A stretch of DNA of 64,000 nucleotides. Origin: Microthyrium microscopicum. Lineage: Eukaryota > Ascomycota > Dothideomycetes > Microthyriales > Microthyriaceae. The stretch covers positions 917,373 to 981,372 of the forward strand of contig MU004241.1 of assembly GCA_010405405.1 (NCBI GenBank), read 5' to 3'. Both the position numbers and the translations under genes were made by a program. Position 1 is the first letter of the stretch. The number at the start of each line of letters is the position of its first letter. This document shows, in pieces, positions 1 to 10,912 of the stretch. The notes beneath the pieces were generated by a model. That model made no database searches. It was given only the letters and a program-made list of their open reading frames with translations, and had not been told where the DNA came from.

Positions 1-1126
1 ACGCCAGTCAAAGCAGATACTGCTCTTTTAATGAACGGCGCTAGTGCTTTGTCCACCCATATCATGAGCGAGGTAATGACAGGAGTTCTATCATCCCAGT
101 CAACTCCCATCCAGTTTGATTGGACGAACTGAACAATAGCTTCTTCAATTGCACGAGCAAATGCACGCACTGCTGGACCATCTCCAAGACCAACACCTCT
201 CAGATTCTCGAAGAGTTGCAACAGCTTGAGACTAGATTCGTAGTCGATATCGTACTTGGCGTCGTCCTCATGAAAAGATTCAGTGTGTAAGCGGAATGTC
301 CGAGTGCACGATCTGAGAGTGACTTCCGTAAGACCTTTGTAAAAGTTGTCTCCGGGTATGCTGTCTATAAAGATCGGATGCAAAGATTTGGATAGTTTGT
401 TACGGAGTTTCGCTATCACCCCCGATAGCTCATTTTGGTCATGCATTGCGTTTCCTTGTTGGAAAGCAGAAACCAACGCTGGAACCATATATTCGGTTAC
501 TGGAAATGAATAAATCTGCTGGCTATAACTTAGAATTTCACCAGTTTTTTGCAGTCGAGGTATAATATTCTCGAGGGAGTGCTAGACATATGGTTAGATG
601 AACGCTCATTCTAGTAATAGAATGGACATACTTTAGACCATAGTCGAGTTAGACAAGGTCCAACTACGTTGTGAAAGTCTGCGCGAATCGCAGTTGTGTA
701 CCATTCAACCTGATTTTATTAGCCACGTCGATTGCAGCGACTGCACGAGCTTACGATGTCTTCATCTGGACCCAATCCTTCCGGCCAGTCCAGCAACAGG
801 AGCTCCAGCGATGCACCAATACCTCTTGGGGCATTATTGGAGATCTTTCGAGTAATTTGTTGCACACCATCAGCCGATAGCACTTCCTCTGAGAGAGCAA
901 CATTTTCAAGAAAACGTTTGCAGTCACTAATGGCAGTAAGTCTTTTTGAGTGTGAGTTCTCATCGGCTTTGAGAGAACCTAGAGTGGCTTGTGGACCGCC
1001 AAAGGATTCTCCTTCGGATGAGAAGCCCAACTGTGGGGTAGAGAGCGGCGTGGGCGCCGTCGACGACGGTGAAGGGAATAGAGAGTCGAAGGCAGCCATA
1101 CTGGTCCCACCTACTATGGTAGCCAT
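1..1126 (-). CDS. apc2: Anaphase-promoting complex subunit 2 (N-terminal part, runs off the window)
   Basis: APC2 is the cullin-like scaffold of the APC/C ubiquitin ligase, which drives mitotic exit in the nucleus. Only the N-terminal part is present; the gene continues beyond base 1. Exons read 1126-755, 709-632 and 581 to the edge; introns 754-710 (GTAAGC/CAG) and 631-582 (GTATGT/TAG) are both phase 0. The start region (MATIVGGTSMAAFDSLFPSP) matches the fungal APC2 style of opening. The exon 2 segment VEWYTTAIRADFHNVVGP and the exon 3 segment RGVGLGDGPAVRAFARAIEE followed by WMGVDWDDRTPV resemble the fungal APC2 N-terminal helical repeats. The cullin and WHB domains would lie outside the window. 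The family call rests on remembered sequence character, not on an alignment. Confidence 0.68.
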
Positions 1127-2056
1127 AAAACAATAATCCTCAATTCAACTGCCCCATATGCTCGAAATCCACGCAAGCTCTAACGGGTTCATGGATGGAT
1201 GCCAGCCAGAATTCTGATAAAGTTGTGTCCAGCCGTGGAGAAAGTTCGTCGAAGTATGCAGTGCTGAAGCCTTACGAGTTGGCAATAAGAGGCTACAAGA
1301 CGATCTTGGGTGTTTCCTTATATTCAGCAATGTAGGTCGAGCTTGTGTGAATTTCGAATAGATCCTTAGACGCGTCTGATAAACTCGCGATAGGCGCGTG
1401 TTCACGTGTCAAGGAAGTGATTCTCAACTTCTGCGCTTGTACCTGCCCAATCTGGTATCTTGTTTAGCTTTACAAAGAACCTCCTTTCTTTGACATGCAC
1501 CACGTTTTCACCACGCATCAAGAACTGTTGGCGCCAAGTAAAGACGGGATTCCTTTCTCAGCTCATTTTCAAAACGATAGAACACTAACATGCAAAAATT
1601 GTGCAGACGGGGCGCCAAAGGCAGCGCGATCGACTCTAACAACATCTTGATCTGCACACTAATACGTAGTATCGGACGATAAAACTGGTGCTTTTTTTTA
1701 TTATGGCCAGGCCAACGCCAAATCTGGAACAGCCTTTCAAGGCCAAGTTGATTGTTCTTGACGTTGAAAGTGCCAATTACGTTGAACCAATAATCATGCC
1801 AAAGAAATCGTTGCGATTGAATTCACAAAGCAAAAATGGCCCGTAAATGGCTTTCTTTGATCCAAGTTCCGATACTTCCTTTGTTGAAATCCCAAAAGCA
1901 TCCATGATGTGTATCAATCTCGTACACCTGTACTTCTCGGGTAGCCTTTACCCTTCGAATATATTATTCTTTTATCAATACTCATTCTCTGAGCAACACT
2001 CCCAGACTCTGGCGTCAAACATCACGATCTTTCTCCATATCAGCAAGTTGTAAAAC
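1127..2056. other. Intergenic region between APC2 and a secreted-protein gene
   Basis: This is a divergent promoter region of about 0.93 kb: APC2 reads left and the secreted repeat protein reads right. A short open frame on the minus strand (1145-1405) has no family character, no good start context and no introns, so I treat it as chance. No transposon signature or repeat is evident. Confidence 0.5.
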
Positions 2057-3096
2057 ATGCATTCTTCTACCTTTGTGTTGTCTTGTGTGCTGGCGATGGC
2101 AGTGACTGGACAGAATCTTCAGTACGAGGACGATAGAACCAACGGTAACAATCAATTCGCTGCCACGATCGTCGGCGGCTCTCAACCGACAGAAGCTGCA
2201 GACAGTAGCACTAGCACTCAATTCCCAACCGATGTTGGCGGATACCAGTCGACGGACGTTCAGCCAACAGAAGCTGCGAATAGCAACAATGATGATCAAT
2301 CCGCAAGTAATGGTGGCAGTTATCAACCGCAGACAGAAGCTGCCGAAAACAATGATGACGATCAACCTGAGGCTCCTGTTACCTACAACGGTAATGGTCA
2401 TGGTAGCTACGGCTCGGGCGCAGGCTCTGGCCTTGGACATGGTAGTCATGGATCTGGCTACAACTATGAAAAGCAGCCAGGCTGGTACTCGGGTTCCATT
2501 GAGGATTGGATTGACTCTCATTGGGGTCCCCATAAACGCTCGAATTCAGCAGAGCAGCACCCTAATGCTGCAGAACATAAGCATCAAATGACAGGGACCA
2601 CTTCCAGCTTTAAAACGCTTCCTACTCAACTTCATAGCTTCCCTCAATTCCCCAGTCTCCCTACTCAATTCCCTACTTTCCCTACTTCATTGCCGGTTAT
2701 CCCTACATCATTTCCCAGTTTCCCTACTTCACTACCTAGTTTCCCTACTCAATTCCCCAACCTTCCAACCCAGTTCCCTAGCCCATTCCCTCCTCCCTCT
2801 GGACCAAGTGGCTGGTTTCCTTCCTGGATCAATCCTATGAATTACTTCAGGAGTAACAAGAAACGATCACGCAACGGAGATTTGACACCACCATCAGGGA
2901 GATATACAAGGCCCAATAGACCCACTCACCCAGATTGGCTAGAGGACTTTGTCTCTGAGCAATTGTCTCCCGGAAAGTTTGGAGTTCATACAACTTATTC
3001 AGTTGCAGTAACAGTTTCTGCTAAGTCTGAACCTACAGGTATGTGTATCTCTTTGTCTATTTTGAAACAAGCTAACCTTCTCAAGCAGCCGCATAG
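2057..3096 (+). CDS. Secreted repeat-rich protein (Gly-rich then PTQFP/PTSLP-type repeats)
   Basis: Predicted extracellular or cell-wall protein of about 329 residues. An N-terminal signal peptide (MHSSTFVLSCVLAMAVTG, cut near Gly18-Gln19) is followed by a low-complexity region with recurring QPTEAA units, a Gly/His/Ser-rich stretch around residues 110-140, and a run of imperfect hexa- to octapeptides of the form (S/P)FPTQFP, SLPTQFP, SFPTSLP at about residues 195-260. Two dibasic sites (HKR, NKKR) could be Kex2 processing points. An intron with ideal signals (GTATGT at 3039, GCTAAC branch, CAG at 3088) removes the distal frame, so the spliced protein ends in ...SEPTAA at 3096; unspliced it would run to 3187. 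No known catalytic domain is visible. It is an orphan or fast-evolving surface protein. Confidence 0.7.
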
Positions 3097-3807
3097 GCTA
3101 ATCTCCAGCGCTTCAGACCCAAAAGCCTGCTCAACGACGTGGCAGTATCAGTCGATTGGGATCACATCGTCCACACAGCTCAATTGACAAATACATAGAG
3201 CAGTGGATGCTGTAAACGGCTTCAGAACGGAGAGGAATGTTCCCATAGGTATTCCTGACGTCGGAATCGTCGACCTTCTCATGTCCAACGATTGCCAGAG
3301 ATGAAGCAGCAAGTGGGCATGTGCTTGGAAATTCAGGGGCCAACTGTATAAAGATCTTCATACGAGTGTACTCTTTACAAATGTGTATAATTTGAGGAAG
3401 CATATAGTTGTATATCATATCTCTTCCTGTAAATATTTTAGTTATGTAGAAAGCCTTTGCTCATCTAGTGGATCTGAATTTCTGGTATTTTGAAACCTGT
3501 CCGTACCTATCTTTAGTATCCTCCATCAGTGCAAGAGAACTTCTAGTAGTCAAGCCTCCCGTAATCAACACTGAGTGCTTTGACATCAAGGCCAACTAGG
3601 GTAAGCGCCATAGAGAATGTTGTTGTTCAATAGCCAGTTTTAAAACGAGAACAAAGATGAATTTATCGGACTGTTTGGAAATGCCATCCACTCTACCTAG
3701 ATTGGAAGGTTCCATTTGCATGTAGTCAACTTCAACAAATAGTGTAAGAACGCCGACCGTGTAAATTGGGGTATCAATATATGCCCGTAACACCGTGATA
3801 TGCAATA
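3097..3807. other. Convergent intergenic region
   Basis: This lies between the 3' ends of the secreted repeat gene (+) and TAF1 (-), and includes their 3' UTRs. If the intron of the upstream gene is retained, its coding part extends to 3187. No other supported gene or repeat was seen. Confidence 0.5.
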
Positions 3808-6800
3808 CTATACTGTCGACCCGGCTGGAGCATTTTCTGTGTTTGGTGTCGCCGGAGTCGCAGGTGTTCCAAACGCCGCGCTATCAAAGCCATTCTGATC
3901 CAGTTTTTGGGTCCCGTTGAGTAAGGGACAAAGCCTATGAGAAAGTTGTTAGTGTATAGAGAAGAAAAAGGAGAATGGACCTGGAAGAATATAAACCATA
4001 AGAAGAAAATAGGTTGACAGGCTGACAAGAGCAAAAATAATGGGTCGAAGAAAGTTGAGTCGAAGAATAAAAGGACGCAAAAGAAGAATTGGTTAGTCGG
4101 GGGGGCCTTAGCCTAGAAAATCGTAATGGATCTGCAAACAACTATTGCATGTCCATTGACCGGGAGAGCTGGAAAAGCGGTAAAACATAAGGAAAGGAAA
4201 ACAAAAGAGAAAAATCATAACATGGACTTACTTCTTGTTGGTTTTAATGTGGCCAACCATTCCACAATTGGCACACTTTCGCTGAGTAGTACCACCACCA
4301 CGGTTACCTGCAAGAGAATCTGAGGGAGAGTCAGGCGTCGCAGGAACAACGCCGGATACCAGCTGTTTCTGCTTTTCTCTATGCTTGCGGCGTTCTCGTT
4401 TCTTCATGAGTTTATCAAGTTCTGCTTGAAGACTACCAAAGTGTTAGCAACCTCATCGATGTAGGTGAGGCGGGTACTTACTGTCGCTTCTGACGTTCAT
4501 CCTCTTCGTCGTTACCTGTAGGAACAAACTCTGCAATGCTAAAGGTACAGTTAGAAACATGTTCACATATGCAAGTTGGGGGCGAACATACTCTTTGTTG
4601 ACGAGATTAGCCTTTTGTCGACGGCGGAAGTACTGTTTGATGACAGCTTGATCGTAAATGATCTCTTCTATAAGTTCCTTCTTGCCGTTCTTCCCTCTAA
4701 AGGTACGCGAGATTTTCAAAGGTTTACCGCTTTGGCTGGCCGAGCTCATGCGACTATACTGACTACCGGTCTCATCGTCTCGTCGGCTGAAAGCTACAGA
4801 GGGCGTGCCAACTTCCGAGCGACTCGCCAAGCGACGGTCGGCTCGCTCGGATGCGACATCATTATCCTCTATACCCGGTTCAACATCTTCTGGTTCCTCT
4901 TTCGTAGACAAACTACGAGACTGGGCATCCCAGATACGCATGATAGCGTCTTCGTAGGCTTGTTGTTGTTTAGCAACATTGTAACTATGACCACCGAGTT
5001 CTTTGAGACGTTTCTGATCGAGCTTGTCATCGACGGACTCGCCAATTGCCTTAAATCCACCTTTCATAGACGTCTTGATAAAAGAAAAGGCTTCGCCACG
5101 ACCAGAAGGATCGCCTTCTCCATGAAGTTGCAACATTGCTTTCCCCTGAGAAGCGTTGATGAAATTCTTGGTAGTCTGCCAAGGAGCCAATTGTTGATCT
5201 ATTCCTTGCCCTTCTTTATCATCATCGTCCTCGGCTTCGGCGTTTTCACCTTCGCGGTTGTAGCCAACATCTTGTAGATGTCGGTCTCCAACCTGCATAG
5301 AGTCTAGTAAACATATATCTTCTGGCTTGATCCAGCCACGCATAATGTCATCTTCTGGGACGACATCATTCTCTTTGGGACCCCAAGAACTGACGACCTT
5401 GTCGTAAGCCATAAACTCGCGCATTTTGCCTCGATTCTGGGGGATGTCGGAGCCAGGCAGATGTTCCTTGATCATGTCGTTGCTTAGCCACGGTTGACGA
5501 GCATTTTGATCACGATTGCGTTTCCATATCCGCCAAGATATCATTCGAAGTCTTCGTTTTGCGGCTTCAGTTACCTTCCGAGAATGTGTTCCTGGGACCT
5601 CTGTTGCCGGAAACTGTTGACCAGAGACGTAGAGATTATTCATGTTGCGAAGAAACCAGCGAGTCCCCCCTACGCCTGTAGTCGATCGAATGCATAAGAA
5701 GTCCGTTTGCTTTGGCTCGTGTTTGAAGATTGGGGCGCGGTACATTCCGTTGTGAAAAGTCGGAACAATTGCACCTGGATCGACTTTCCCAAATATAGCA
5801 AAAGGGCTTCGATCTTGGGGAAGTAACACTTGAGTCTCGCCCATGTCCTCTTTTGGTCGATGGTGATCATTCTCGTCGATGCGGCGATAATAATTGATGA
5901 ATTTACTACCCATTCCGACATTCGATAGGGTAGTGGGATACTCTTCTGAATACTCCACAAATAACATGGTCGAGTTGTCGGCCATGGTCAAATCCGCAGA
6001 AGTTTGAAATATGGTTTGGGCATCTTTTCCTTTGTACGTTGCTTTTCGAACTCGCAAAAGAGGATCAAAACGGACTGGTCCATTGTAAGGGAAAGCTGGC
6101 GTGGGTCGGTGGAATGCTCTCGCTTCCTTGATGCTGAGTTTGACCTTGTAGAATGGGTACTGAAGCTTCGTTGCCACCAAACTGTGTTCTACATTGAGAT
6201 TACCCAGGTTGCTGCGTATCTTATTCGAATGGTTTTCCTTCAGCAGCTCATAAGCATCGTCATTGGAGAAATTGTACTTGTTTTCCATGGCTTTCTTGAT
6301 ATTACCGGGCGCCAGTCCGCGGCCGTCCAGTTTCTGCCGTATAGACTTGGCTCGAGAAGGCAGCTGCGGATGAGTATCGATCAATAGAGATGGATCGTTT
6401 AGGTCCAAATGAACTTGCTGCGCGATTTTTGCAGCCAGTTCCTCAGGGTCTTCGAAAGACTCAAAGTCGTCGTAGAATATTGGCAACGCCTTGCAGCTGT
6501 CAATGGAAAGTCGAACCATCTTGTTAGGAGGTTCATCAAAATGGTCCCCAGTCACGAGAGCAAGACGGTTGTCTGTACCTTCCCCGGAATGAACTGAGAG
6601 GTTATCCCAGTCCTCGCAGAGCATGCGGAGATCTTGGACGCTGACACCACCCACGATCTCATTGTCATCCAATTCTTCCAGCAAATCGGCCTCTTCCTCT
6701 TTGGTCGTTTCCTTCTTCTCCGGAGGTATTATGACCATGCCGTATTCCGTCAAGTCTTCGCGCTTGCGTTTGTGACTATGCTGTACATGTAGCTTGAATA

Positions 6801-7620
6801 GTCGCTCTTGGTCGGGCTCGAGGTCGAGGTTTGCTTTGTGGGGTTGTATTGGCTTAGGGGGTTTTGGTGTCTCTTTAAATGGATATGTTGCAAGCTTCTT
6901 TCGAAATAGAGCGTACCAGTGTGGAATCTCATTCGGATCAAAGCGTGGCCAAGTAACCTCAAATATATCCTGATCCACTTCCGGCGCTGCAGGAATATTA
7001 GCCGTCGAAGGATCAAGCATGCCTTTGTTCCGATAGTAATCGCCGAATAGCAGCATCTGGGCAGCCAACATCTTCTGTTCATGTTCTTGCGCTTCGGTCA
7101 ATGGTTCGGGAGGCTTCTCATAGTTGACGTCTCGAAATGCTGGTTTCGATGCTGTATCACCTAAAACATCGGTTTGATCGTTTGTAGCGGTAACATCGTC
7201 TGGTAGTGTCGCTTGAGTATCGCCGAAGAGATCTGCCAAAGGGTCGGAGGCAGCATCACCAAATAGATCGTCTAGTCCATCACCACCTTCACCCCCATCA
7301 CCAAACAGATCATCCAAATCACCATCTCCAAAAGTACTCGTCTCTTGGCCATTTGGAAGTAGAGCCGTCGCACTATCCTCCTGGGCAATTCGGTTACGTG
7401 CTTCTTCTGTAGGCGATTCCTCTTCGGGTAGCTCATCGTCGCTAATGTCCTCGTAATCAACAGCATCATCGGCTTTGTCACCAGGAATTAGAGGGCGTTC
7501 GGTGAGGTTGTTCATGAAGTCCTCTTCTCCAAGCACGCGCGCGATGGCTGCATCATCGTCTTCTTCCGCCACGAGCGGGGCCTGAGCAGGCTGCTTGTCG
7601 TCGTCGGTCGCGTGAGGCAT
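3808..7620 (-). CDS. taf1: TFIID subunit TAF1 (DUF3591 family)
   Basis: TAF1 is the largest TFIID scaffold subunit; it contacts TBP and core-promoter DNA for RNA polymerase II initiation. Four exons were reconstructed: 7620-4592, 4538-4482, 4432-4232 and 3934-3808, giving a predicted 1137 residues. The N-terminus is acidic, with repeated DDLFGD motifs typical of the TBP-binding (TAND) region. The centre carries the DUF3591 core (for example KLSIKEARAFHRP, DRSPFAIFGKVDPG, RSTTGVGGTRWFLRN). After the basic RRRQKANLVNK motif come a Lys/Arg-rich coiled segment and a C-terminal zinc knuckle CANCGMVGHIKTNKKLCP, then a Pro/Thr-rich tail ending GSTV. Bromodomains are absent, as in other fungal TAF1 proteins. 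The last intron (3935-4231) is unusually long at 297 nt. Splice phases all close and the C-terminal exon (LCPLLNGT) fits the family well. Confidence 0.93.
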
Positions 7621-8523
7621 TTTGACGAGTAAAGCTCTAGTTAGAATGAAGAAATCGGACTATTCTAGCTGGGACAGGCCCGAAAGGGAGCGATATGTGA
7701 GGTCTAAGACGATGTGTATCCCGTAGCACTGAAGATAGATTATGCTTTGCGCATAGCTTTCGAGTATGGCTCGATGCGCCAAGTTCGGAATCAAAGGTAG
7801 TGGCAGTTGAATCAAACACGTCTTGATAGAGTCATAATGGAAGGGCTTAGTGGAAGGTGTTGGCAGGATACGGGTTGAGCGGAGTGGGAGAAAGTAGAAA
7901 GTAGCTTTAAAGGTTGAGAGACTGGTTGAGGTGACTGGGAGGCCTCGCCTGCAGTGAACTTTCGAGGTTGCGATTAGCGCGCGTCTGCAAGCACCTAAAA
8001 GGCAGGCCTAAGCGCAAAACCTTGCCATGGCTCTTGCAGTTTCAACTACCACGCTACCTCCCTACCTACGATTACTCAGTCATTCATCACAGTTTCTTAT
8101 GTGCAAGGGGACCCTTTGAGCTTCGGAAGCGATGCACGACAATAGGTTCCAAACAGACTGGCAAAACACTGACGCCTTCCCATCGACGGTGATGGCTTCG
8201 GCCAGCACTACTCATCGGAATATGATCGCATTCGATGATTTATCAGGAAATGAGCGTCCTCTATGGCGATCAAAACACTCAATTTGACATCACAGCATAG
8301 TGGATGGTAGATATCGCGTGGAACGAGATCACTGCTACTTATTTCGTTGGGTACACATAGATGATGACGAAGCGCCTTTATTAAACCTTGAACAGAATTT
8401 TCTTTCGAGCAACTACATGAATAACAAACCCTTTGAAGCACGATTCAAGGGCGGTTGATGGTGAGGAATACCTCTGTGGCTAAACATAGCTGCCTATGTC
8501 CTATGCCGCACCACCAAAGCAAC
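7621..8523. other. Intergenic region upstream of TAF1
   Basis: About 0.9 kb containing the TAF1 promoter and the 3' side of the small secreted gene. Short open frames on both strands (for example 7968-8192 plus, 8208-8441 minus) lack any recognisable features. Nothing else is supported. Confidence 0.45.
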
Positions 8524-9125
8524 TCAGACCCAATGATCGGTAAGGTGAATGACCAAGTCAGGAGTAGTATTTCCCATGACGCCAATGGAGCCTGTTGAAA
8601 GTGTCAGATCTGGAGGAAACGCAACCTTTTCCTGAGAATGAGGAATGCTTACCACCGTTCAAGCCACAAGTTCCAAGCAGCTGCCACAACCGACCAGCAG
8701 CCATGCCACATTTCGTAGCCAGCTGGACGCCACGGTTTGGCCATGAGACTCCGGTAACGTAGACGCCATTGTTGGAACAGAAGTGTCCATCTGAGTCCGG
8801 GCCCTCGCTCCTGATAGCAGTTAGTTCAAAAGAGCTCCAACAAGTATGCAAGAACACTTTACCAGCAATCCAAGTCAGCACGTTCAGGAGCGTTCAAGAA
8901 GTCGTAACAGCCTTCAATATCTGCTAGCTGGAGTGAGGCGGAGTTGCAGATGGTACCGTAGTCGTTGGCTGTAGTGGTGTTGCGGGCGACTAACCATTAA
9001 GTGAGCAAGTCTGATGATTCACAAGCGAGACAATGTGCCATACCAAGTTCGTTGGCAGGAATAGCGGATGCCATTCCGAATCCAACCACGGTGAGAATGG
9101 TAGCGATAATAGCTAAGAAGCGCAT
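8524..9125 (-). CDS. Small secreted cysteine-rich protein
   Basis: Predicted 144-residue extracellular protein from four exons: 9125-9044, 8989-8863, 8810-8653 and 8591-8524; the introns are 54, 52 and 61 nt with standard signals. The signal peptide is MRFLAIIATILTVVGFGMASA, with likely cleavage after ASA. The mature part has six cysteines (TIC, EGC, LDC, HFC, TKC, GTC), enough for three disulphides, and conserved-looking blocks such as VTGVSWPNRGVQLATKCG. This size and cysteine pattern is typical of fungal secreted effector or surface proteins, but I do not recognise a named family. The terminal exon (SIGVMGNTTPDLVIHL) is the least certain part. Confidence 0.72.
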
Positions 9126-9715
9126 CTTGATGGTAGAAGTTGTAGTAATCGGTTTTGAAGTGTGTAGGTCTGAGAGAGGCTGGAGAGTGAGAATATGTTT
9201 GTGGTAGAGAGAAGAAGAAGTGGAAATATTTCGAGTGCGAGCTTAAGTACGCCATGCTTTGACATCACGCTATGAGGCACTTGAATGTTGAAAGAGTGAC
9301 CTTTTGGTCTGGAATGTTCGAGCAGCTGTTGACTTGCTTCGAACAGGCGAAGGACAATGAACCATTACTGAAATTGGCATAGCGAGACGAGGATGGTCAT
9401 CAACGACCTGTTAGTCTCTGTTGCCAATTTTGTCACGTCCCTGGTCTCACTCCTCAACTTATCAACTGCTTCACAACGGAGATAGAACATTGCTCCAGAA
9501 CATACAACCTGCAACGAGTTGATTTCTTATGTTAATGTCTCCGTATTTGTGAGCCAAGCTGTGATGATAACGTGACAGCTTATTGCTGTCTTCAGAGAAT
9601 AGCCTTCACTAGCCAATATGCGAGGTAGATACCCGTCAATAGCACGATAAGAATGGTTCGATTAGGAATTACCTGGGTTATCTACCCATGCGGTACGAAC
9701 AAAGGAGGAAAATCT
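9126..9715. other. Intergenic region, promoter of the small secreted gene
   Basis: About 0.59 kb between the 5' end of the secreted Cys-rich gene and the 3' end of TGS1. No gene, repeat or strong regulatory motif was recognised. Confidence 0.4.
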
Positions 9716-10683
9716 CTACTCCTGGATAGCGGTTTCGGCTTCATTTGCCCCGTTCTGTAATGGATAAGAAAATTCCCCAACATATGCGCATAGAGCCTAC
9801 AAAAAGGTTAGCCCCAATCGATACCTCAGTATGCACAATATCTACCTTGCTGGCCCCTTTCATGCAATAGTGAATTATGGGCATTTCCCTATCTGCAGAG
9901 GCGTATTTGACTAGCTGATTCAAATTCGAATTCCGAGGAAGATACAGGACGATATCCTTTGTAACTTTGGCGAAGTTCGAATAGATATGCTCGATGCTGT
10001 AAGGTTCCATCTTCTTCAGATCAAAGATGGTGGTGTCTGTATACTGTGGCCCTGTGATGAGATCAGTCGGGATTGCTCATGGCAAGTTCTTGACATACCT
10101 CCCCAGGGTGGACTGGCAAATATAACATAATTCTTGCCCACACCCTTGAATCTCGCTTTCAAAACATCGAAGCAATCTCCTTGAATCCACCAGATCTTCT
10201 TGCTCACGCCGTATATTTCTGCGTTCCGCTTTCCGCACTTGATCACCTCTGGGTCCTTTTCAATGGCAAAGACCTGATCCCAACGGCCTGATCGTGCTAG
10301 AGCTATTGCGCTGCCACCAGCACCACCAAACGCATCTATGATAGCTGTCTTGTGTTTTGGAGCCGCTAAGGCTATGTGCGCCGCGATCTTTCTGTTCAGA
10401 GTAAGATTATGGGGTTGTTGTTATTTGTATCTTGACTCTTACCTCGCCACAGGCTCAGGTGTGACACCAAACCATGCACTTTTGGTGAACATTATACCGT
10501 CATCGTATAGAGAAAATATCAAATATCTTTGATGCCAGTATCTAAACAAAGTTAGCGCAGTCTTGAGTGTTTAAGATGAAGATCATACTTTTGTAGCTCG
10601 TATGGCATTTCATCCATGTTCTCGTAGTGCTGTGCCTTTTCCGCATCTTCCTCCTCCATTTGCGCATCCTCTTCTTGTGTCAT
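9716..10683 (-). CDS. tgs1: Trimethylguanosine synthase (TGS1, RNA cap guanine-N2 methyltransferase)
   Basis: TGS1 converts the m7G cap of snRNAs and snoRNAs to the 2,2,7-trimethyl cap in the nucleus or nucleolus, using S-adenosylmethionine. Five exons (10683-10589, 10541-10443, 10391-10099, 10051-9846, 9796-9716) with four introns of 47-51 nt give 257 residues. Diagnostic parts are KYWHQRY and GIMFTKSAWFGVTPE near residues 32-55, the SAM-binding motif DAFGGAGGSAIALA, the catalytic motif SPPWGGPQYTDTTIFDL split by intron 3, and the tail SKALCAYVGEF. Without the last intron the frame would end in unrelated sequence, so that intron is well supported. The protein is the compact methyltransferase-only form, as in yeast Tgs1. 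Confidence 0.93.
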
Positions 10684-10912
10684 TTCTCCTTTTGGATATG
10701 AAAAGTCTTAAGAAAATGGGTCGAAGAGCGGTAGGAGAGTTGAAATGGAGGAATGGTTGGAGTACATAGTTAAAGTACCAGGAGGGCTTAGCGCCATTCA
10801 CTCCTTCAACTCTTTGGTTGAACCTTCCACGTTTGCAACCCGCTTCAACCAACAAAAACAGCACCAACATCAAATTTTTCGGTTGCGACTTACCAATCAA
10901 TCCGCAGATATC
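10684..10912. promoter_or_regulatory. Short bidirectional promoter between TGS1 and the GRASP gene
   Basis: Only 229 bp separate the two divergent start codons. The interval must hold both promoters and both 5' leaders. I see no TATA box that clearly serves either gene. The plus-strand frame of the GRASP gene stays open upstream to 10745, but residues upstream of MFGALNRF do not resemble the family, so 10913 is taken as its start. Confidence 0.6.
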
